Positions 25,998 to 36,607 of a stretch of 64,000 bases of DNA are shown here, piece by piece. Origin of the DNA: Hominifimenecus microfluidus. GTDB taxonomy: Bacteria; Bacillota; Clostridia; Lachnospirales; Lachnospiraceae. The stretch spans positions 1 through 64,000 of the forward strand of contig JAJEQR010000007.1 in the NCBI GenBank assembly GCA_020687485.1. The letters run 5' to 3'. The position numbers and the translations under genes were made by a program. The stretch's first letter is position 1. Each line of letters opens with the position of its first letter. The notes under the pieces are model-generated. The model worked only from the letters and a program-made list of their open reading frames with translations. It was not told the origin of the DNA and ran no database searches.

Positions 25998-28582
25998 ACC
26001 CCGAAAAATTCACACAGAAATCACTGGAAGCGATCCAGGAGGCTCAGAATGTAGCCGTTCGAAATCAGAACAGCTCCATTGAGCAAGTACATCTGCTGTC
26101 AGCTCTGCTGACGCAGGAGTCCGGATTGATTCCTCAGATATTTACCCGTATGACGGTCGATGCGAGAGATCTTCTCTCCCGTGTAGATCGTGTAATTGCC
26201 GGACTGCCGAAGGTCAGCGGCAATGTGCAGCAGTATCTCTCCCAGGCACTGAATCAGGCACTGGTGGATGCTGAGGATCAGGCGAATCGTATGCAGGATG
26301 AATATGTATCCGTTGAGCATCTGGTTATGGCACTGCTGGATAAGCCAGATCGTGATATGAAGGAGATCTGGAGTGCTTTCGGTATTAATAAGAAAGATTT
26401 TCAGGCGGCCTGCATGGCGATCCGCGGCAATGCCAAGGTGACAAATCAGACTCCGGAGGAAACTTATGATGTTCTTACCAAATACGGTCAGGATCTGGTG
26501 GAGCGTGCCCGCGAGAACAAGCTGGATCCGGTGATTGGCCGTGACAGCGAGATCCGCAACGTGATCCGTATCCTGTCCCGTAAGACGAAGAACAACCCGG
26601 TATTGATCGGTGAACCCGGCGTTGGCAAGACGGCGATCGCTGAGGGACTGGCACAGCGTATTGTGGCCGGCGATGTTCCTTCGAATCTGAAGGATCACAA
26701 GGTCTTTGCGCTGGATATGGGATCTCTGGTTGCCGGTGCAAAGTACCGCGGCGAGTTTGAGGAACGTCTGAAGGCGGTTCTGGAAGAGATCCGCAAGAGC
26801 GAAGGACAGATTATCCTGTTCATCGATGAATTGCATACGATCGTTGGCGCCGGTAAGACCGAAGGCGCGATGGATGCAGGCAACCTGCTGAAGCCTCTGC
26901 TGGCACGTGGTGAGCTGCACTGCATCGGTGCGACAACGCTGAACGAATACCGCCAGTACATCGAGAAGGATGCCGCACTGGAACGTCGTTTCCAGCCGGT
27001 TATGGTCAATGAGCCTACCGTAGAGGACAGCATTTCCATCCTGCGTGGTCTGAAGGAGCGCTATGAAGTTTATCATGGCGTCAAGATCACCGATCAGGCG
27101 TTGGTAGCTGCCGCTACCCTCTCCGACCGTTATATCTCCGACCGTTTCCTTCCCGATAAGGCGATTGACCTGGTCGATGAAGCTTGCGCGATGATCCGTA
27201 CCGAGATGGATTCCATGCCGACCGAGCTGGATGAGATCTCCCGTAAGATCATTCAGCATGAGATCGAAGAAGCCGCTCTGAAGAAAGAGACCGATCCGAT
27301 CTCCGTGGAGCATCTGAAGGAGGTTCAGAAGGAACTGGCCGAGATGCGCGACAAGTTCAATTCCATGAAGGCAAAGTGGGATAACGAGAAGAATGCGATC
27401 TCCCATGTACAGAAGCTGCGTGAAGAGATCGACCGCACGAACAGTGAGATCGAGAAGGCTGAGCGTGAATACGACCTGAATAAGGCTGCCGAGCTGAAGT
27501 ATGGCAAGCTGCCTTCTCTCCGCTCCGAGCTGGCTGCGGAGGAGCAGAAAGCGGAGGCTGAGAAAAAGAGCAGCGATAACCTTCTTCGTGATAAAGTTAC
27601 GGAGGAAGAAATTGCCCGTATTGTTGCCCGCTGGACCGGCATTCCGGTAGCAAAACTGATGGAAGGTGAATCTCAGAAGCTGCTTGGCCTGGAAGGCATC
27701 CTGCATCAGCGTGTTATTGGTCAGGATGAGGCTGTAGAGAAGGTAACGGAAGCGATACTTCGTTCCCGTGCCGGTATTCAGGATCCGAACCGCCCGATCG
27801 GTTCCTTCCTCTTCCTTGGTCCCACCGGCGTCGGCAAGACCGAGCTGGCGAAGGCTCTGGCACAGGCACTGTTCGATGATGAGCGCAACATGGTTCGTAT
27901 CGATATGAGCGAATACATGGAGAAGTTCAGCGTGAGCCGCCTGGTAGGAGCACCTCCCGGATACGTTGGCTACGAGGAAGGCGGCCAGCTGACCGAGGCT
28001 GTCCGCAGAAAGCCTTACTGTGTCATTCTGCTGGATGAGGTCGAGAAGGCACATCCGGATGTATTCAATATCCTGCTGCAGGTACTGGATGACGGTCGTA
28101 TCACGGATTCTCAGGGTCGCACGGTTGACTTCAAGAATACGATCATTATCATGACATCCAACCTGGGATCGCAGTATCTGCTGGATGGCGTACAGTCGGA
28201 TGGCTCTATCAGCCAGGATGCCATGGATGCGGTTCACAACCTGCTGCGTCAGCACTTCCGTCCGGAGTTCCTGAACCGTCTGGATGAAATTATCTGCTAC
28301 AAGCCTCTGCAGAAGGAACAGATTGTGAAGATCGTAGATCTGCTGATCAGCAACCTGCAGAAACGTCTGGATGACAAGCAGCTGAAAGTTGTTCTCACTC
28401 CGGCAGCGAAGGATCTTGTCATTGCGGACAGCTATGACCCTGCATTCGGTGCCCGCCCGATCAAGCGTTACTTACAGCGTAAGGTCGAGACGTTGATCGC
28501 CCGCCATATCATCGCCGGTGATGTGGAGCCTGGTCAGACACTGACTATCGATGTTGTTGATGGGAAGCTGCAGATTGTGTAA
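25994..28582 (+). CDS. clpB: Disaggregase ClpB
   Basis: 862-residue AAA+ chaperone that pulls proteins out of aggregates together with DnaK. Domains in order: double Clp-N repeat (about 1-145), first AAA+ module with Walker A GEPGVGKT near residue 206, the long coiled-coil middle domain (about 410-520, Glu/Lys/Arg-rich), second AAA+ module with GPTGVGKT near residue 608, and the ClpB C-terminal small domain. The presence of the full middle domain separates it from ClpA/ClpC. Translationally coupled to the RHH gene and followed by a terminator. Confidence 0.98.
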   Translation: MNPEKFTQKSLEAIQEAQNVAVRNQNSSIEQVHLLSALLTQESGLIPQIFTRMTVDARDLLSRVDRVIAGLPKVSGNVQQYLSQALNQALVDAEDQANRMQDEYVSVEHLVMALLDKPDRDMKEIWSAFGINKKDFQAACMAIRGNAKVTNQTPEETYDVLTKYGQDLVERARENKLDPVIGRDSEIRNVIRILSRKTKNNPVLIGEPGVGKTAIAEGLAQRIVAGDVPSNLKDHKVFALDMGSLVAGAKYRGEFEERLKAVLEEIRKSEGQIILFIDELHTIVGAGKTEGAMDAGNLLKPLLARGELHCIGATTLNEYRQYIEKDAALERRFQPVMVNEPTVEDSISILRGLKERYEVYHGVKITDQALVAAATLSDRYISDRFLPDKAIDLVDEACAMIRTEMDSMPTELDEISRKIIQHEIEEAALKKETDPISVEHLKEVQKELAEMRDKFNSMKAKWDNEKNAISHVQKLREEIDRTNSEIEKAEREYDLNKAAELKYGKLPSLRSELAAEEQKAEAEKKSSDNLLRDKVTEEEIARIVARWTGIPVAKLMEGESQKLLGLEGILHQRVIGQDEAVEKVTEAILRSRAGIQDPNRPIGSFLFLGPTGVGKTELAKALAQALFDDERNMVRIDMSEYMEKFSVSRLVGAPPGYVGYEEGGQLTEAVRRKPYCVILLDEVEKAHPDVFNILLQVLDDGRITDSQGRTVDFKNTIIIMTSNLGSQYLLDGVQSDGSISQDAMDAVHNLLRQHFRPEFLNRLDEIICYKPLQKEQIVKIVDLLISNLQKRLDDKQLKVVLTPAAKDLVIADSYDPAFGARPIKRYLQRKVETLIARHIIAGDVEPGQTLTIDVVDGKLQIV

Positions 28583-28627
28583 TCAGCTGGCTCCCGGAAC
28601 GGTAATGTAAAAAGATTTTGACATAGC

Positions 28628-28666
28628 GAGCCCCCTGCGTAATGTTTTCGCAGGGGGCTCTTTTTT
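28628..28666 (+). terminator. Terminator of clpB
   Basis: A 12-bp G+C-rich perfect stem (GAGCCCCCTGCG at 28628-28639 with 28649-28660) followed by six Ts at 28661-28666. Confidence 0.92.
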
Positions 28667-28811
28667 ATGCCTAAGTCGCAATATAGTGTATAACAGTATA
28701 GACAGTTACTGATTCCGGCAGAGAACTGCCGAAGAAAAGAAAGTTCCGCTGATAACTTGCATCAGTGTAGAACTTCGCAAATATCAAGTTTACAGTAAAA
28801 CAAGACATATA

Positions 28812-29321
28812 TCAGCAGGTTCGTCGGAGCCGCCGCGCACAGTGCAATACCAGTGTGAGCAACAGTATCCCGATCATGACTCCGGAGCTGTCAATGCAGA
28901 CATCCCGTACCTGCCCGGAGCGGCCAGGTACGAATAACTGGTGGAACTCATCGCTGGCGGCATAGAGCACGCCCAGAGCAAACGGTATCAGAATGCGGGT
29001 ACGCAGTTGTGCCGCCGGGCGGAACGTCAGAAATGAAGCCGTAAGAAGCATACCGAGAACCAGATAGACACTGAAATGAGCTCCCTTGCGGACATAGAAA
29101 TCAATTTGCAGCGCCCAGGCTTCCTGTGCGGAAGGTGCTGCATCCTGAAAACCAGGAACAAAAATACGTCCGATTCCCCTGCCCACCCATGTGCTTACCT
29201 CCGTAGATTCCTCTCCAGGCTGCGAAGAAAACAGAAAAATCAGCGACATCCAGAGCAGCGTAAGAAAGCAGAACAGGAGGCGGAATTGGTTCCCGCCTCC
29301 AAATAAATGTTGGTTTCTCAC
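28812..29321 (-). CDS. VanZ-family membrane protein
   Basis: 169 residues with four to five membrane segments and the VanZ-type pattern KGAHFSVYLVLGML in the middle and ASDEFHQLFVPGRSGQVRDVCIDSSG near the C-terminus. VanZ-like proteins are widespread in Firmicutes; the founding member gives low-level teicoplanin resistance, but most have unknown roles. The GTG start shares one base with the stop of the histidine gene upstream and has GAGGA at 9 nt, so it is probably the last gene of that operon. Confidence 0.88.
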   Translation of the reverse strand: MRNQHLFGGGNQFRLLFCFLTLLWMSLIFLFSSQPGEESTEVSTWVGRGIGRIFVPGFQDAAPSAQEAWALQIDFYVRKGAHFSVYLVLGMLLTASFLTFRPAAQLRTRILIPFALGVLYAASDEFHQLFVPGRSGQVRDVCIDSSGVMIGILLLTLVLHCARRLRRTC

Positions 29322-30424
29322 TAATTCATTTCCTCACAGGCTGTTCCGGACTTTTCTTCTGCTAAGGAATTCCCGGCAATTTTTGTAAAGAAACAGGAGT
29401 GATTGCCTGTATGGCAGGCGGCGCCGATCTGATCCACCTTTGCCAGAAGCGTATCCTGATCACAGTCGATGAACAGCGAACGCACATACTGATAGTGCCC
29501 GGAGGTATCCCCCTTCAGCCAGAGTTCCTTCCGACTGCGACTGTAATACGTCATGCGGCCGGTCTGCAGAGTTGCGTTGTAAGCCTTTTCGTTCATGTAG
29601 GCAACCATCAGTACCTCGCCGGAACGGTTATCCTGCACAACAACAGGAAGAAGTCCGTCCGGACCGAGCTTCAGGGAGGAGAACGGAAGGTCAAGCGTGA
29701 TCTGAGGGATCTCGAAAGCCTTTACCGCCTCAGTAAGATCAATTTTCTTTTCATAGAGAGATTTACCCATAATTGCGCCATGAATACCGGCGCGCTCGAT
29801 TTCGTAGAGATCCTCCATGCAGGAGACACCGCCGGATGCAATAATATCCATGGATACTGCATCGCTGATCTTCTTCGTCATGGCGACATTCGGTCCCTGC
29901 ATCATACCGTCGCGGCTGATGTCTGTGTACACAATCGTCTGCACACCCATATCTTCCATGCGGCAGCAGAGATCCAGCGCGTCCACGCTGCTGACATTCT
30001 CCCAGCCGGCGGTCGCTACCTTTCCGTTCTTTGCGTCCACGCCGACCACGATATGCTCGGCACCGAAAGTGCGGACAGCCTCCCGGACAAATTCCGGATC
30101 TTCTACCGCACGGGTTCCGATGATCACACGATAGACGCCGAGAGAAAGCATCGTGTCGATATTCTCAAGAGTGCGGATACCGCCGCCGAGCTGTACCGGG
30201 ATCTTCACACGCTCTGTGATTGCCCGTATGGCGGGGGCATTTACCGAGCGACCGGCCAGTGCGCCGTCCAGATCCACCAGATGAAGGAAGCGGGCTCCGG
30301 AGGATTCCCAGAGAGCCGCCATATCGGCAGGAGAATCTGAGTATACATTTACATTATCGAACAGACCCTGGGTCAGGCGGACACATTGTCCGTTCTTCAT
30401 ATCAATAGCGGGATAAAGTCTCAT
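29321..30424 (-). CDS. HisA-HisI fusion: ProFAR isomerase and phosphoribosyl-AMP cyclohydrolase
   Basis: 367 residues in two enzymes. Residues 1-235 are a HisA beta/alpha barrel: [15 protein letters not shown] at the start, [11 protein letters not shown], and [10 protein letters not shown] with the second catalytic Asp. Residues about 245-355 are a HisI domain: [15 protein letters not shown] motif, [11 protein letters not shown], the metal-binding DCDQDTLL and CHTGNHSCF. These catalyse steps 4 and 3 of histidine synthesis. HisI is usually fused to HisE or free, so fusion behind HisA is unusual. Neither hisE nor hisF, hisH, hisC or hisD is in this operon. Confidence 0.93.
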   Translation of the reverse strand: MRLYPAIDMKNGQCVRLTQGLFDNVNVYSDSPADMAALWESSGARFLHLVDLDGALAGRSVNAPAIRAITERVKIPVQLGGGIRTLENIDTMLSLGVYRVIIGTRAVEDPEFVREAVRTFGAEHIVVGVDAKNGKVATAGWENVSSVDALDLCCRMEDMGVQTIVYTDISRDGMMQGPNVAMTKKISDAVSMDIIASGGVSCMEDLYEIERAGIHGAIMGKSLYEKKIDLTEAVKAFEIPQITLDLPFSSLKLGPDGLLPVVVQDNRSGEVLMVAYMNEKAYNATLQTGRMTYYSRSRKELWLKGDTSGHYQYVRSLFIDCDQDTLLAKVDQIGAACHTGNHSCFFTKIAGNSLAEEKSGTACEEMN

Positions 30425-30426
30425 AG

Positions 30427-31011
30427 CTACAGGCTTCCTTTCGTAGATAATACATCCGCGATGCGGGGGTCCGTCGTGGTTGCGGCGTCCAACGCTTTAG
30501 CGAATGCCTTATAGATCGCCTCGATCAGATGATGCGTGTTGCTTCCGGCGAGTTCGCGGATATGCAGATTCATTGATGCCGTATAGGAGACGGCGTAGAA
30601 AAACTCGCGCACCATTTCCGTCTCGAAGCTGCCGACGCGTTCGGCAGGAAGTGTGACGTCCCATCCAAGATAGGGTCGCCCGGAGAGATCCAGAGATACG
30701 AGCATCAGCGTCTCATCCATGGGAAGGATGACGGAGCCGAAGCGTACAATTCCTTTCTTGTCTCCGACTGCCTGCGCGATCGCGGTGCCAAGTACGATAC
30801 CGGTGTCTTCGATCGTGTGGTGACTGTCCACTTCCAGATCGCCGTGTACCTCCACCGTAAGATCGAAGAGCCCGTGACGGGCAAAGCTGGTCAGCATATG
30901 ATCCAGGAAGCCGATGCCGGTGTTCACTTCGCTCTTGCCCTGACCGTCAAGATTCAGTGTAAGAGCGATCTGCGTTTCTTTCGTATTGCGTGTAATGGAA
31001 GCTGTTCTCAT
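30427..31011 (-). CDS. hisB: Imidazoleglycerol-phosphate dehydratase
   Basis: 194 residues, the stand-alone dehydratase form without the phosphatase domain. Metal-binding motifs are [17 protein letters not shown] and the second set NTHHLIEA. Step six of histidine synthesis. It overlaps hisG by 4 nt and is followed by the HisA-HisI gene after 2 nt. Confidence 0.96.
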   Translation of the reverse strand: MRTASITRNTKETQIALTLNLDGQGKSEVNTGIGFLDHMLTSFARHGLFDLTVEVHGDLEVDSHHTIEDTGIVLGTAIAQAVGDKKGIVRFGSVILPMDETLMLVSLDLSGRPYLGWDVTLPAERVGSFETEMVREFFYAVSYTASMNLHIRELAGSNTHHLIEAIYKAFAKALDAATTTDPRIADVLSTKGSL

Positions 31012-31649
31012 GAGCGCACCACCTTCTTCAGCGAGTCGATGATCTGTCCGATTCGCTCACTCTCCATTTTCATGCTGACCTGATTGACAACGACTTTGGC
31101 GGAAAGCTGGCAGACTTCTTCCAGTACTTGCAGGCCGTTCTCCTTCAGGGTGGTACCGGTCTCGACGATATCCACGATGACTTCGGAAAGACCGACGATC
31201 GGAGCAAGCTCAACGGAGCCGTTCAGCTTGATGATCTCAACGGTCTGCTGCTTCTGCTTGTAAAAATAATCTTTGGCGATCACCGGGTACTTGGTGGCGA
31301 CGCGGATCAGCTGATGATGCTTTAACAGATCGGCGGCTTCCGCTGGACCGCAGACGCACATCCGGCACTTGCCGATGCCGAGATCCAGGACTTCGTAGAG
31401 TTTGCGTCCCTCTTCCAGAATCGTATCTCTTCCTACAATTCCGATATCCGCGGCACCATATTCGACATATGTGGGAACGTCGGAGGCTTTCGCCAGGAAG
31501 AACTTCATCTTTAATTCTTCATTTACAAAAATAAGCTTGCGGGTGGAGGGATCTTCCATCTCCTCACAGGTGATGCCGATTTCCTTCAGCATCTTCATAG
31601 CATCTTTCGCCAGACGGCCCTTGGCCAGGGCAAAGGTAATGTACTTCAT
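31008..31649 (-). CDS. hisG: ATP phosphoribosyltransferase, short form
   Basis: 213 residues, the short HisG that lacks the C-terminal regulatory domain and needs HisZ. Motifs: [10 protein letters not shown] at the start, [12 protein letters not shown], and [14 protein letters not shown] (PRPP-binding loop). First step of the pathway. It follows hisZ by a single base, as expected for the hetero-octameric HisG-HisZ enzyme. Confidence 0.96.
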   Translation of the reverse strand: MKYITFALAKGRLAKDAMKMLKEIGITCEEMEDPSTRKLIFVNEELKMKFFLAKASDVPTYVEYGAADIGIVGRDTILEEGRKLYEVLDLGIGKCRMCVCGPAEAADLLKHHQLIRVATKYPVIAKDYFYKQKQQTVEIIKLNGSVELAPIVGLSEVIVDIVETGTTLKENGLQVLEEVCQLSAKVVVNQVSMKMESERIGQIIDSLKKVVRS

Positions 31650-31650
31650 C

Positions 31651-32874
31651 TTAAATCGCCTCCCTCTTCCATACTGTGCGGACAGCGTCGGCTGCCATGT
31701 CCAGGATAAGGATCTCTGAAATATGGTTCTCTTTTGCGTAGCGGATCATGCACTCGGCATCGTCCAGATCTTCCATCATAGATACACGGATACCGGCAAT
31801 CCGGTAGGAACCAGCCAGGCGGATCGCCCGCTCCAGATGCTCTTTCTCATAGACGAGAAGGATTCCGCCGTCCTCCACAGGAACGCAGATCTTCTGACGC
31901 ATCAGTGCGGACATCAGCGTGTCCACTGCGATACCGAAGCCGATGGAAGGCGCATCCTTACCGAACTGTGCCATCAGGTTGTCGTAGCGTCCGCCGGTTA
32001 CGATGCAGTCGCCGGTTCCGTAGGTATAGCCCTTGAAGATAATACCCGTGTAGTAACGGTAATTTCCAAGCATACCGAGATCGAAGGAAATATACTTATC
32101 CATACCATAGGCTTTCATCAGTTCATAGATCTTCTCCAGTCGGGTGACGGCGGCCAGCGCAAGCGGATTCTCTGTCAGGCGGCGGGCCTCCGGGAAGACC
32201 TGCTCCGCGGATCCGAATAAACGGGGAAGGGCGGAGATCGCGGCGATCAGATCCTCGGAAAGAGAAAGCTCGTTCAGCATAAGTTCTACGCCGAAGCGAT
32301 TCTTGCTCTCAATCAGGCTGCGAAGTTCACGGATCTGATCTTCTGCAAGACCGGCCTCCTCCATCAGACCGTTGAAGAAATCCACCTGGCCGACTTCTAC
32401 CTGAAACTCGGTCAGGCCGACGCTCTTCAGACAATCCACGACCATAGCCAGCATCTCGGCGTCGGCGGCGAGGGAATCATCTCCGATCAGCTCGGCTCCT
32501 GCCTGGGTAGATTCCTTCAGGCGGCCCTGGTAGCTGAGGTTGTTGATATAGATATTTCCCTGATAGCACAGACGGATCGGAAGCTTCTCCTGGCCGAAGT
32601 ACTTCGCCGCGCAGCGGGCGATCGACGGTGTAAAATCCGGACGAAGCACCATAGTCTCGCCGTCTCGGTCGAAAAACTTGTACATTTCTTTCGAGGCCAC
32701 GCTTCCGCGCTCTGCGTTAAAAATATCAAAATATTCGAAGGTTGGGGTCTGGATGCTCTGGAATCCATAGAGGCCGAACACATGGGCCAGTTTACTGCCG
32801 GTTACCAGCTTGGCAGCGCATTCGCCATTATAATAGTCCCGAACACCTTCCGGTGTGTGTAATAACTGCTGCAT
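31651..32874 (-). CDS. hisZ: ATP phosphoribosyltransferase regulatory subunit
   Basis: 407-residue paralogue of histidyl-tRNA synthetase. It has the class II core ([29 protein letters not shown]) but lacks the anticodon-binding function, and it serves as the feedback subunit of short-form HisG. ATG 32874 is nine bases after GGGAG; an ATG eight codons earlier lies ahead of that site. First gene of hisZ-hisG-hisB-hisA/I. The leader is about 80 nt and shows no T-box. Confidence 0.92.
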   Translation of the reverse strand: MQQLLHTPEGVRDYYNGECAAKLVTGSKLAHVFGLYGFQSIQTPTFEYFDIFNAERGSVASKEMYKFFDRDGETMVLRPDFTPSIARCAAKYFGQEKLPIRLCYQGNIYINNLSYQGRLKESTQAGAELIGDDSLAADAEMLAMVVDCLKSVGLTEFQVEVGQVDFFNGLMEEAGLAEDQIRELRSLIESKNRFGVELMLNELSLSEDLIAAISALPRLFGSAEQVFPEARRLTENPLALAAVTRLEKIYELMKAYGMDKYISFDLGMLGNYRYYTGIIFKGYTYGTGDCIVTGGRYDNLMAQFGKDAPSIGFGIAVDTLMSALMRQKICVPVEDGGILLVYEKEHLERAIRLAGSYRIAGIRVSMMEDLDDAECMIRYAKENHISEILILDMAADAVRTVWKREAI

Positions 32875-32961
32875 ATAAAAATTCTCCCTGTAAATCATGC
32901 TTCAATCTTCAATTGCTTTAACACAATAACGTGATAGCAAGCTAATCAAGTAACAAGATAA

Positions 32962-32990
32962 ATTATATGAGTTATTCGTCGATTTGTCAA
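32962..32990 (-). promoter_or_regulatory. Promoter of the histidine operon
   Basis: On the minus strand TTGACA (32985-32990) and TATAAT (32962-32967) are 17 bp apart. The -35 overlaps the 3' end of recU. Confidence 0.75.
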
Positions 32991-33520
32991 TCTCTTTCCA
33001 GCAAATCTTTCTGAATCTGCTCTAGAAAATGAACCGGGAGTCCGGTGGTGCCGGATACACGATAGGTGCGGTCAATCTCCTCATAGGTAAAGCTCTTGCG
33101 GCCACCCTCTTCCGCCCGGTTCCAGAAGTGCTCGGCGTCCCGATAGGGAAGATAATAGATCTCGTCCCGGGAACGAAAGAAAAGCAGCAGGAAGGCAATT
33201 CCTTTCTGCTGCTCGAATTCTTTCATGAAGCTCATCTGGTGTGCGTGGATATTCGCCAGTGGAAAGGTATCGGCAGCACATTCTTTGGCATCGAAGCAGA
33301 CGGGAATCCCCTGTACGACACCGATATAATCGACGGTACTTTTCTGATCGAAATAGGCCAGAGTGATGTGGCGGCTTTCCTTCTCGATCTGAATCGGCTT
33401 AATGGGAGTGGGAATTTTCTGGATCAGTGCCAGATGACGTTCCCGGTATTTTTCAATGGAAAAATTAATCAGTTCTTCGAGTGTGGAGCCGCGAAGCCCT
33501 CGTGTGGACCAGGTTGCCAT
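32987..33520 (-). CDS. recU: Holliday junction resolvase RecU
   Basis: 177 residues, the Firmicute resolvase. Motifs: TRGLRGSTLEELIN near the start, the nuclease site STVDYIGV...FDAKE, and FPLANIHAHQMSFM. RecU cleaves four-way junctions and is normally next to the penicillin-binding protein gene ponA in Bacillus; here it is beside a pseudouridine synthase. The start lies inside the 3' end of that gene (56-bp overlap), so the boundary of one of them may need checking. Confidence 0.92.
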   Translation of the reverse strand: MATWSTRGLRGSTLEELINFSIEKYRERHLALIQKIPTPIKPIQIEKESRHITLAYFDQKSTVDYIGVVQGIPVCFDAKECAADTFPLANIHAHQMSFMKEFEQQKGIAFLLLFFRSRDEIYYLPYRDAEHFWNRAEEGGRKSFTYEEIDRTYRVSGTTGLPVHFLEQIQKDLLERD

Positions 33521-34574
33521 GGCTGTTCTGTTCTCCTTTTTCGCTGCGGCGCATGTTGCCTGTGGCTAATTTATGTTCTCTTCTGTAACACGTTCTCTGC
33601 TGCGTCTTCTCCGGCAGCTTTAAACCAAGCGTATCGGCAAAACGCCGGAAATCTGCAGGCGGGGCCGCAAAGAAATTCTTCCCGGCAAGTTCCGGCAGCT
33701 CCGGAAGATTGGCTGGCATAACAAGTTCATAGGAATGAAGCATCTGCCTGACCGGCTCCCGGATTTCGGTGCGTGCATTGCGACCGTATTTTCGGTCTCC
33801 AGCCAGAGGATGACCGAGATACGCCAGATGCGCCCGAATCTGGTGTGTCTTTCCAGTCAGAAGATGAACACGAAGAAGCGTATAGCCGCCGGAAGCATCC
33901 AGTGGTTCGTACTCTGTCTCAATTCTTTCCGCACCTTCCTCTGGGCGGGACAGAATTGTTACCTGATTCGTCTTTTCATCTTTCTTCAGCCAGGCCTGGT
34001 GACCGGTCTTCTCTGCGATGGTTCCGGAGACGATCGCGAGATAGTATTTTCCAGCGCAACGCTCCCGAAGAAGACGTGACATGACCTGTAGACCAGTCAG
34101 AGACTTGCCTGCGGCGACCAGACCACTGGTATTCCGGTCCAGGCGATTGCAGACGCCCGGCCGGAAAGCTCGAAGCCCCTCTTCTGTCAGTTCTCCCCGT
34201 CGGAGAAGGTCTTCGGTCAGATATTCACACAGAGAGATGTCCTCCGGTCTTGCTTTCTGGGAAAGCATTCCGGCCGGCTTGTTGATCAGAAGAATGTTGC
34301 GGTCCTCATAGATAATATCGAGAGAAACGGCCGGAGCCGTTTCTCTCTGTTTTACTGTATGGAATTTTGCGATCGTTTCATCCGAAAGAAAAAGGCGAAC
34401 TTCATCCCCCGGATGCAGCATCTCCATGCCTTCGGCCTTTTTGCCATTCAGTGTGATATTCTTCTTGCGGAGCATCTTATACAGGAAGCCTTTCCCTGCA
34501 GCGTCCAGATATTTATTCAGAAATTTGTCCAGTCGCTGTCCGGCTTCATTGGCGCCGATCGTAATCAGTTTCAT
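33465..34574 (-). CDS. RluA-family pseudouridine synthase
   Basis: 369 residues with an N-terminal S4 domain (about 10-75) and the catalytic signature CNRLDRNTSGL (Asp nucleophile), followed by GKTHQIRAHLAYLGHPLAGDRKYG. A paralogue of the gene at 535-1521. The last roughly 55 residues, rich in Arg, Thr and His, go beyond the family fold and run into recU; they may be a real tail or lost stop. Target RNA site unknown. Confidence 0.9.
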   Translation of the reverse strand: MKLITIGANEAGQRLDKFLNKYLDAAGKGFLYKMLRKKNITLNGKKAEGMEMLHPGDEVRLFLSDETIAKFHTVKQRETAPAVSLDIIYEDRNILLINKPAGMLSQKARPEDISLCEYLTEDLLRRGELTEEGLRAFRPGVCNRLDRNTSGLVAAGKSLTGLQVMSRLLRERCAGKYYLAIVSGTIAEKTGHQAWLKKDEKTNQVTILSRPEEGAERIETEYEPLDASGGYTLLRVHLLTGKTHQIRAHLAYLGHPLAGDRKYGRNARTEIREPVRQMLHSYELVMPANLPELPELAGKNFFAAPPADFRRFADTLGLKLPEKTQQRTCYRREHKLATGNMRRSEKGEQNSHGNLVHTRASRLHTRRTD

Positions 34575-34603
34575 AAAGAAAAATTCCTTCCCTTTTCAGT
34601 CCT

Positions 34604-35176
34604 TTACAGGCAGGCGGAAAGAACCGCTTCCTTCGCCATACTTACACGCTTCTCAGATTCGCTGTCCGGAGCTTCCAGGCCGTTGATCCGTTCCATGAAC
34701 TCTTCCCAGCTGCTGTAGACTTTCATGCGCATGGGGATGCCTCTTCGCTGCAGAATGTCGTTGATAGTCAGCTCGATATCTCCAGGCTTCCATTTGCGGC
34801 TGTAGCTGTAAGCGATGACACCGTTCTTATAGACAACGGCAAATTCCGCATGCATCCGCGCCCCCTTGGCATTCACAATTACCAGATCGGAGAGCAGCAT
34901 TCCCTGCTCATCATATGCCCTGACTGCCGCATAGTGCTCTGCGGAAGCCGTATCAAAGGCGGCGAGTCCAGCGAAAGCGACGAAAAAGTTGGCCATGGGA
35001 ATGACCATCAGCATGGCGGGAACCATGATAAAGTTCAGTTTTGTTCCAAATATCATGTAGCCGAGACCGGCCAGGAAGACAATCACAACAGCGCAGATCA
35101 GAGTCTTGATCAGTTGATTCTTCTTTCGGCGGTCGATGTAGCCGTAATGGCCCTTTTCAATGGCTTCTTTCATCAT
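34604..35176 (-). CDS. Two-helix membrane protein of unknown function
   Basis: 190 residues. Two adjacent membrane segments (about 24-42 and 50-74) are followed by a soluble domain of about 110 residues. I do not recognise the family. It lies between an MBL-fold hydrolase gene and the RluA gene, in the same direction. The N-terminal MMKEAI gives two possible starts one codon apart, with GAGAAAG upstream. Confidence 0.75.
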   Translation of the reverse strand: MMKEAIEKGHYGYIDRRKKNQLIKTLICAVVIVFLAGLGYMIFGTKLNFIMVPAMLMVIPMANFFVAFAGLAAFDTASAEHYAAVRAYDEQGMLLSDLVIVNAKGARMHAEFAVVYKNGVIAYSYSRKWKPGDIELTINDILQRRGIPMRMKVYSSWEEFMERINGLEAPDSESEKRVSMAKEAVLSACL

Positions 35177-35227
35177 AAAAATTCTTTCTCCTGTTAAAAA
35201 ATCTCCGGGATACCGGGACGGACCAGA

Positions 35228-35857
35228 TTAGTCCATATATTTCAGTACGGCAGTCTGGGAAGGCAGCTCCTTCGTGATCGTGATTTCATTCGTGTCGTAG
35301 CGGACAACATCACTGCGGAGCTTCAGGAAGTCGTCAAGAGTTCCGATCACAGGGAATCCGAATTCTTCCGTGCGGTAGTGCATCGGGATGACGATGCGGG
35401 GCTGAAGCTGCTCGATCAGCTCTTCGATGCCATCCGGCTCCATGGTGAAGAAACCGCCGACCGGGAGCATGGCGACGTCCAGTTTACCGATCTTCTCGCG
35501 CTGCGCGTCGTTTAACGGGCAGCCGATATCTCCGAAATGCGCGATACGCAGGGAGCCGTTGTCTAGCACATGAATCATGTTCATGCCGCGCTTCATGCCG
35601 CCTTCATCATCGTGAGGGCATGCAACGAGGGTGAGGTCAAAAGGACTTTCTTTATCGGTATCCACGATAGTGACAGCTTCAACATAGCCATGATCGTCAT
35701 GATCATGACTGCAGATGACGCTGTTGGCTTCCAGACGAAGATTCTTCAGACCGGGAACCTTTCCGTCAAGATAGGGATCGATTACGATTGAGAAGCCTTC
35801 ATCTTCGATTTTGAAGCAGGAATGCCCGTGCCATGTAATTTTTACTTGTTCGCTCAT
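35228..35857 (-). CDS. Metallo-beta-lactamase-fold hydrolase (UlaG/UPF0173-like)
   Basis: 209 residues. Metal-binding residues are seen in ITWHGHSCF, CSHDHDDHGY and AHFGDIGC, with IPMHYRT near the C-terminus. The set resembles the UPF0173/UlaG-like group of the MBL fold, many of which have no known substrate. Confidence 0.88.
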   Translation of the reverse strand: MSEQVKITWHGHSCFKIEDEGFSIVIDPYLDGKVPGLKNLRLEANSVICSHDHDDHGYVEAVTIVDTDKESPFDLTLVACPHDDEGGMKRGMNMIHVLDNGSLRIAHFGDIGCPLNDAQREKIGKLDVAMLPVGGFFTMEPDGIEELIEQLQPRIVIPMHYRTEEFGFPVIGTLDDFLKLRSDVVRYDTNEITITKELPSQTAVLKYMD

Positions 35858-35913
35858 ATCTGTTTACCTCCGTGTATTATTTCTGTTACTGTGGTTGACT
35901 TTTGAGCTTTCTG

Positions 35914-36603
35914 TCACTGCTTCCGGCGGGTTCTGCCGCCCTTCCACAGCCTTATCATTTCATTGTAATCGTTTATGTACATATCAGCAAGCTCTTTTTT
36001 TTCTTCCGTCATGGAATCAGAGAAATTATCCTGCACGGCGATGACCGGCATACCGGCGCGCTTTCCAGCCAGGATTCCGGCCGGTACATCCTCGAAGACG
36101 AGACATTCCTCCGGGCGGACCTGAAGCCGCTCCGCCACCTTCAGATAGATATCCGGCGATGGCTTTCCGGCGGCAACTTCACAGCCGATGGTGACTGTTT
36201 GGAAGAAATCCTGGATGGCAAGACTTTTCAGAGCCGCATCCACCAGCTCTCTGGAATTGCTTGTCGCAATTCCCATACGGATGCCATCAGATTTCAGCAG
36301 CTGGAGAAACTCCAGGACTCCTGTCTTCAGAGGAACCTCGTGGATGTATTTATCCATCGCCATGCGGTTCCAGTCTGCTTTGATTTCCTCCAGAGAATCG
36401 TCAAGGTGAAAGGTTTCTTTAAAGTATATGGCGGTCTCGGAGAAGCTCATCCCCTCGATCTCCTTCTGCAGAGTGTCTGGAAGCGCAATTCCGCGGCTTC
36501 CCAGATATTCGATATCGATATCGTCCCACATCCACATGGAATCTGCCAGCGTACCGTCAAAGTCAAAAAGTACAGCTTTTACAAGGTTAAAATTTATATT
36601 CAT
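35914..36603 (-). CDS. HAD-family phosphatase (beta-phosphoglucomutase-like)
   Basis: 229 residues. Motif I LFDFDGTLADS, motif II GIATSNS, motif III near AGKPSPDIYL (Lys), motif IV VFEDVPAGILAG. The cap is the helical C1 type of the beta-phosphoglucomutase and phosphatase group. Substrate not evident. It starts 4 bp after the RsmF-like gene. Confidence 0.9.
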   Translation of the reverse strand: MNINFNLVKAVLFDFDGTLADSMWMWDDIDIEYLGSRGIALPDTLQKEIEGMSFSETAIYFKETFHLDDSLEEIKADWNRMAMDKYIHEVPLKTGVLEFLQLLKSDGIRMGIATSNSRELVDAALKSLAIQDFFQTVTIGCEVAAGKPSPDIYLKVAERLQVRPEECLVFEDVPAGILAGKRAGMPVIAVQDNFSDSMTEEKKELADMYINDYNEMIRLWKGGRTRRKQ

Positions 36604-36607
36604 TGGT

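Noticed and set aside
26099..28255. A 718-codon minus-strand frame inside clpB
   Set aside because: clpB on the plus strand has all family motifs; the antisense frame shows no recognisable domain and is a codon-bias shadow.
28667..28811. Gene-free stretch after clpB
   Set aside because: About 145 bp of A/T-rich DNA; a loose inverted repeat (GTTTACA, etc.) is too weak to call.
32875..32990. T-box riboswitch before hisZ
   Set aside because: The leader is only about 80 nt long with no T-box sequence or terminator stem.
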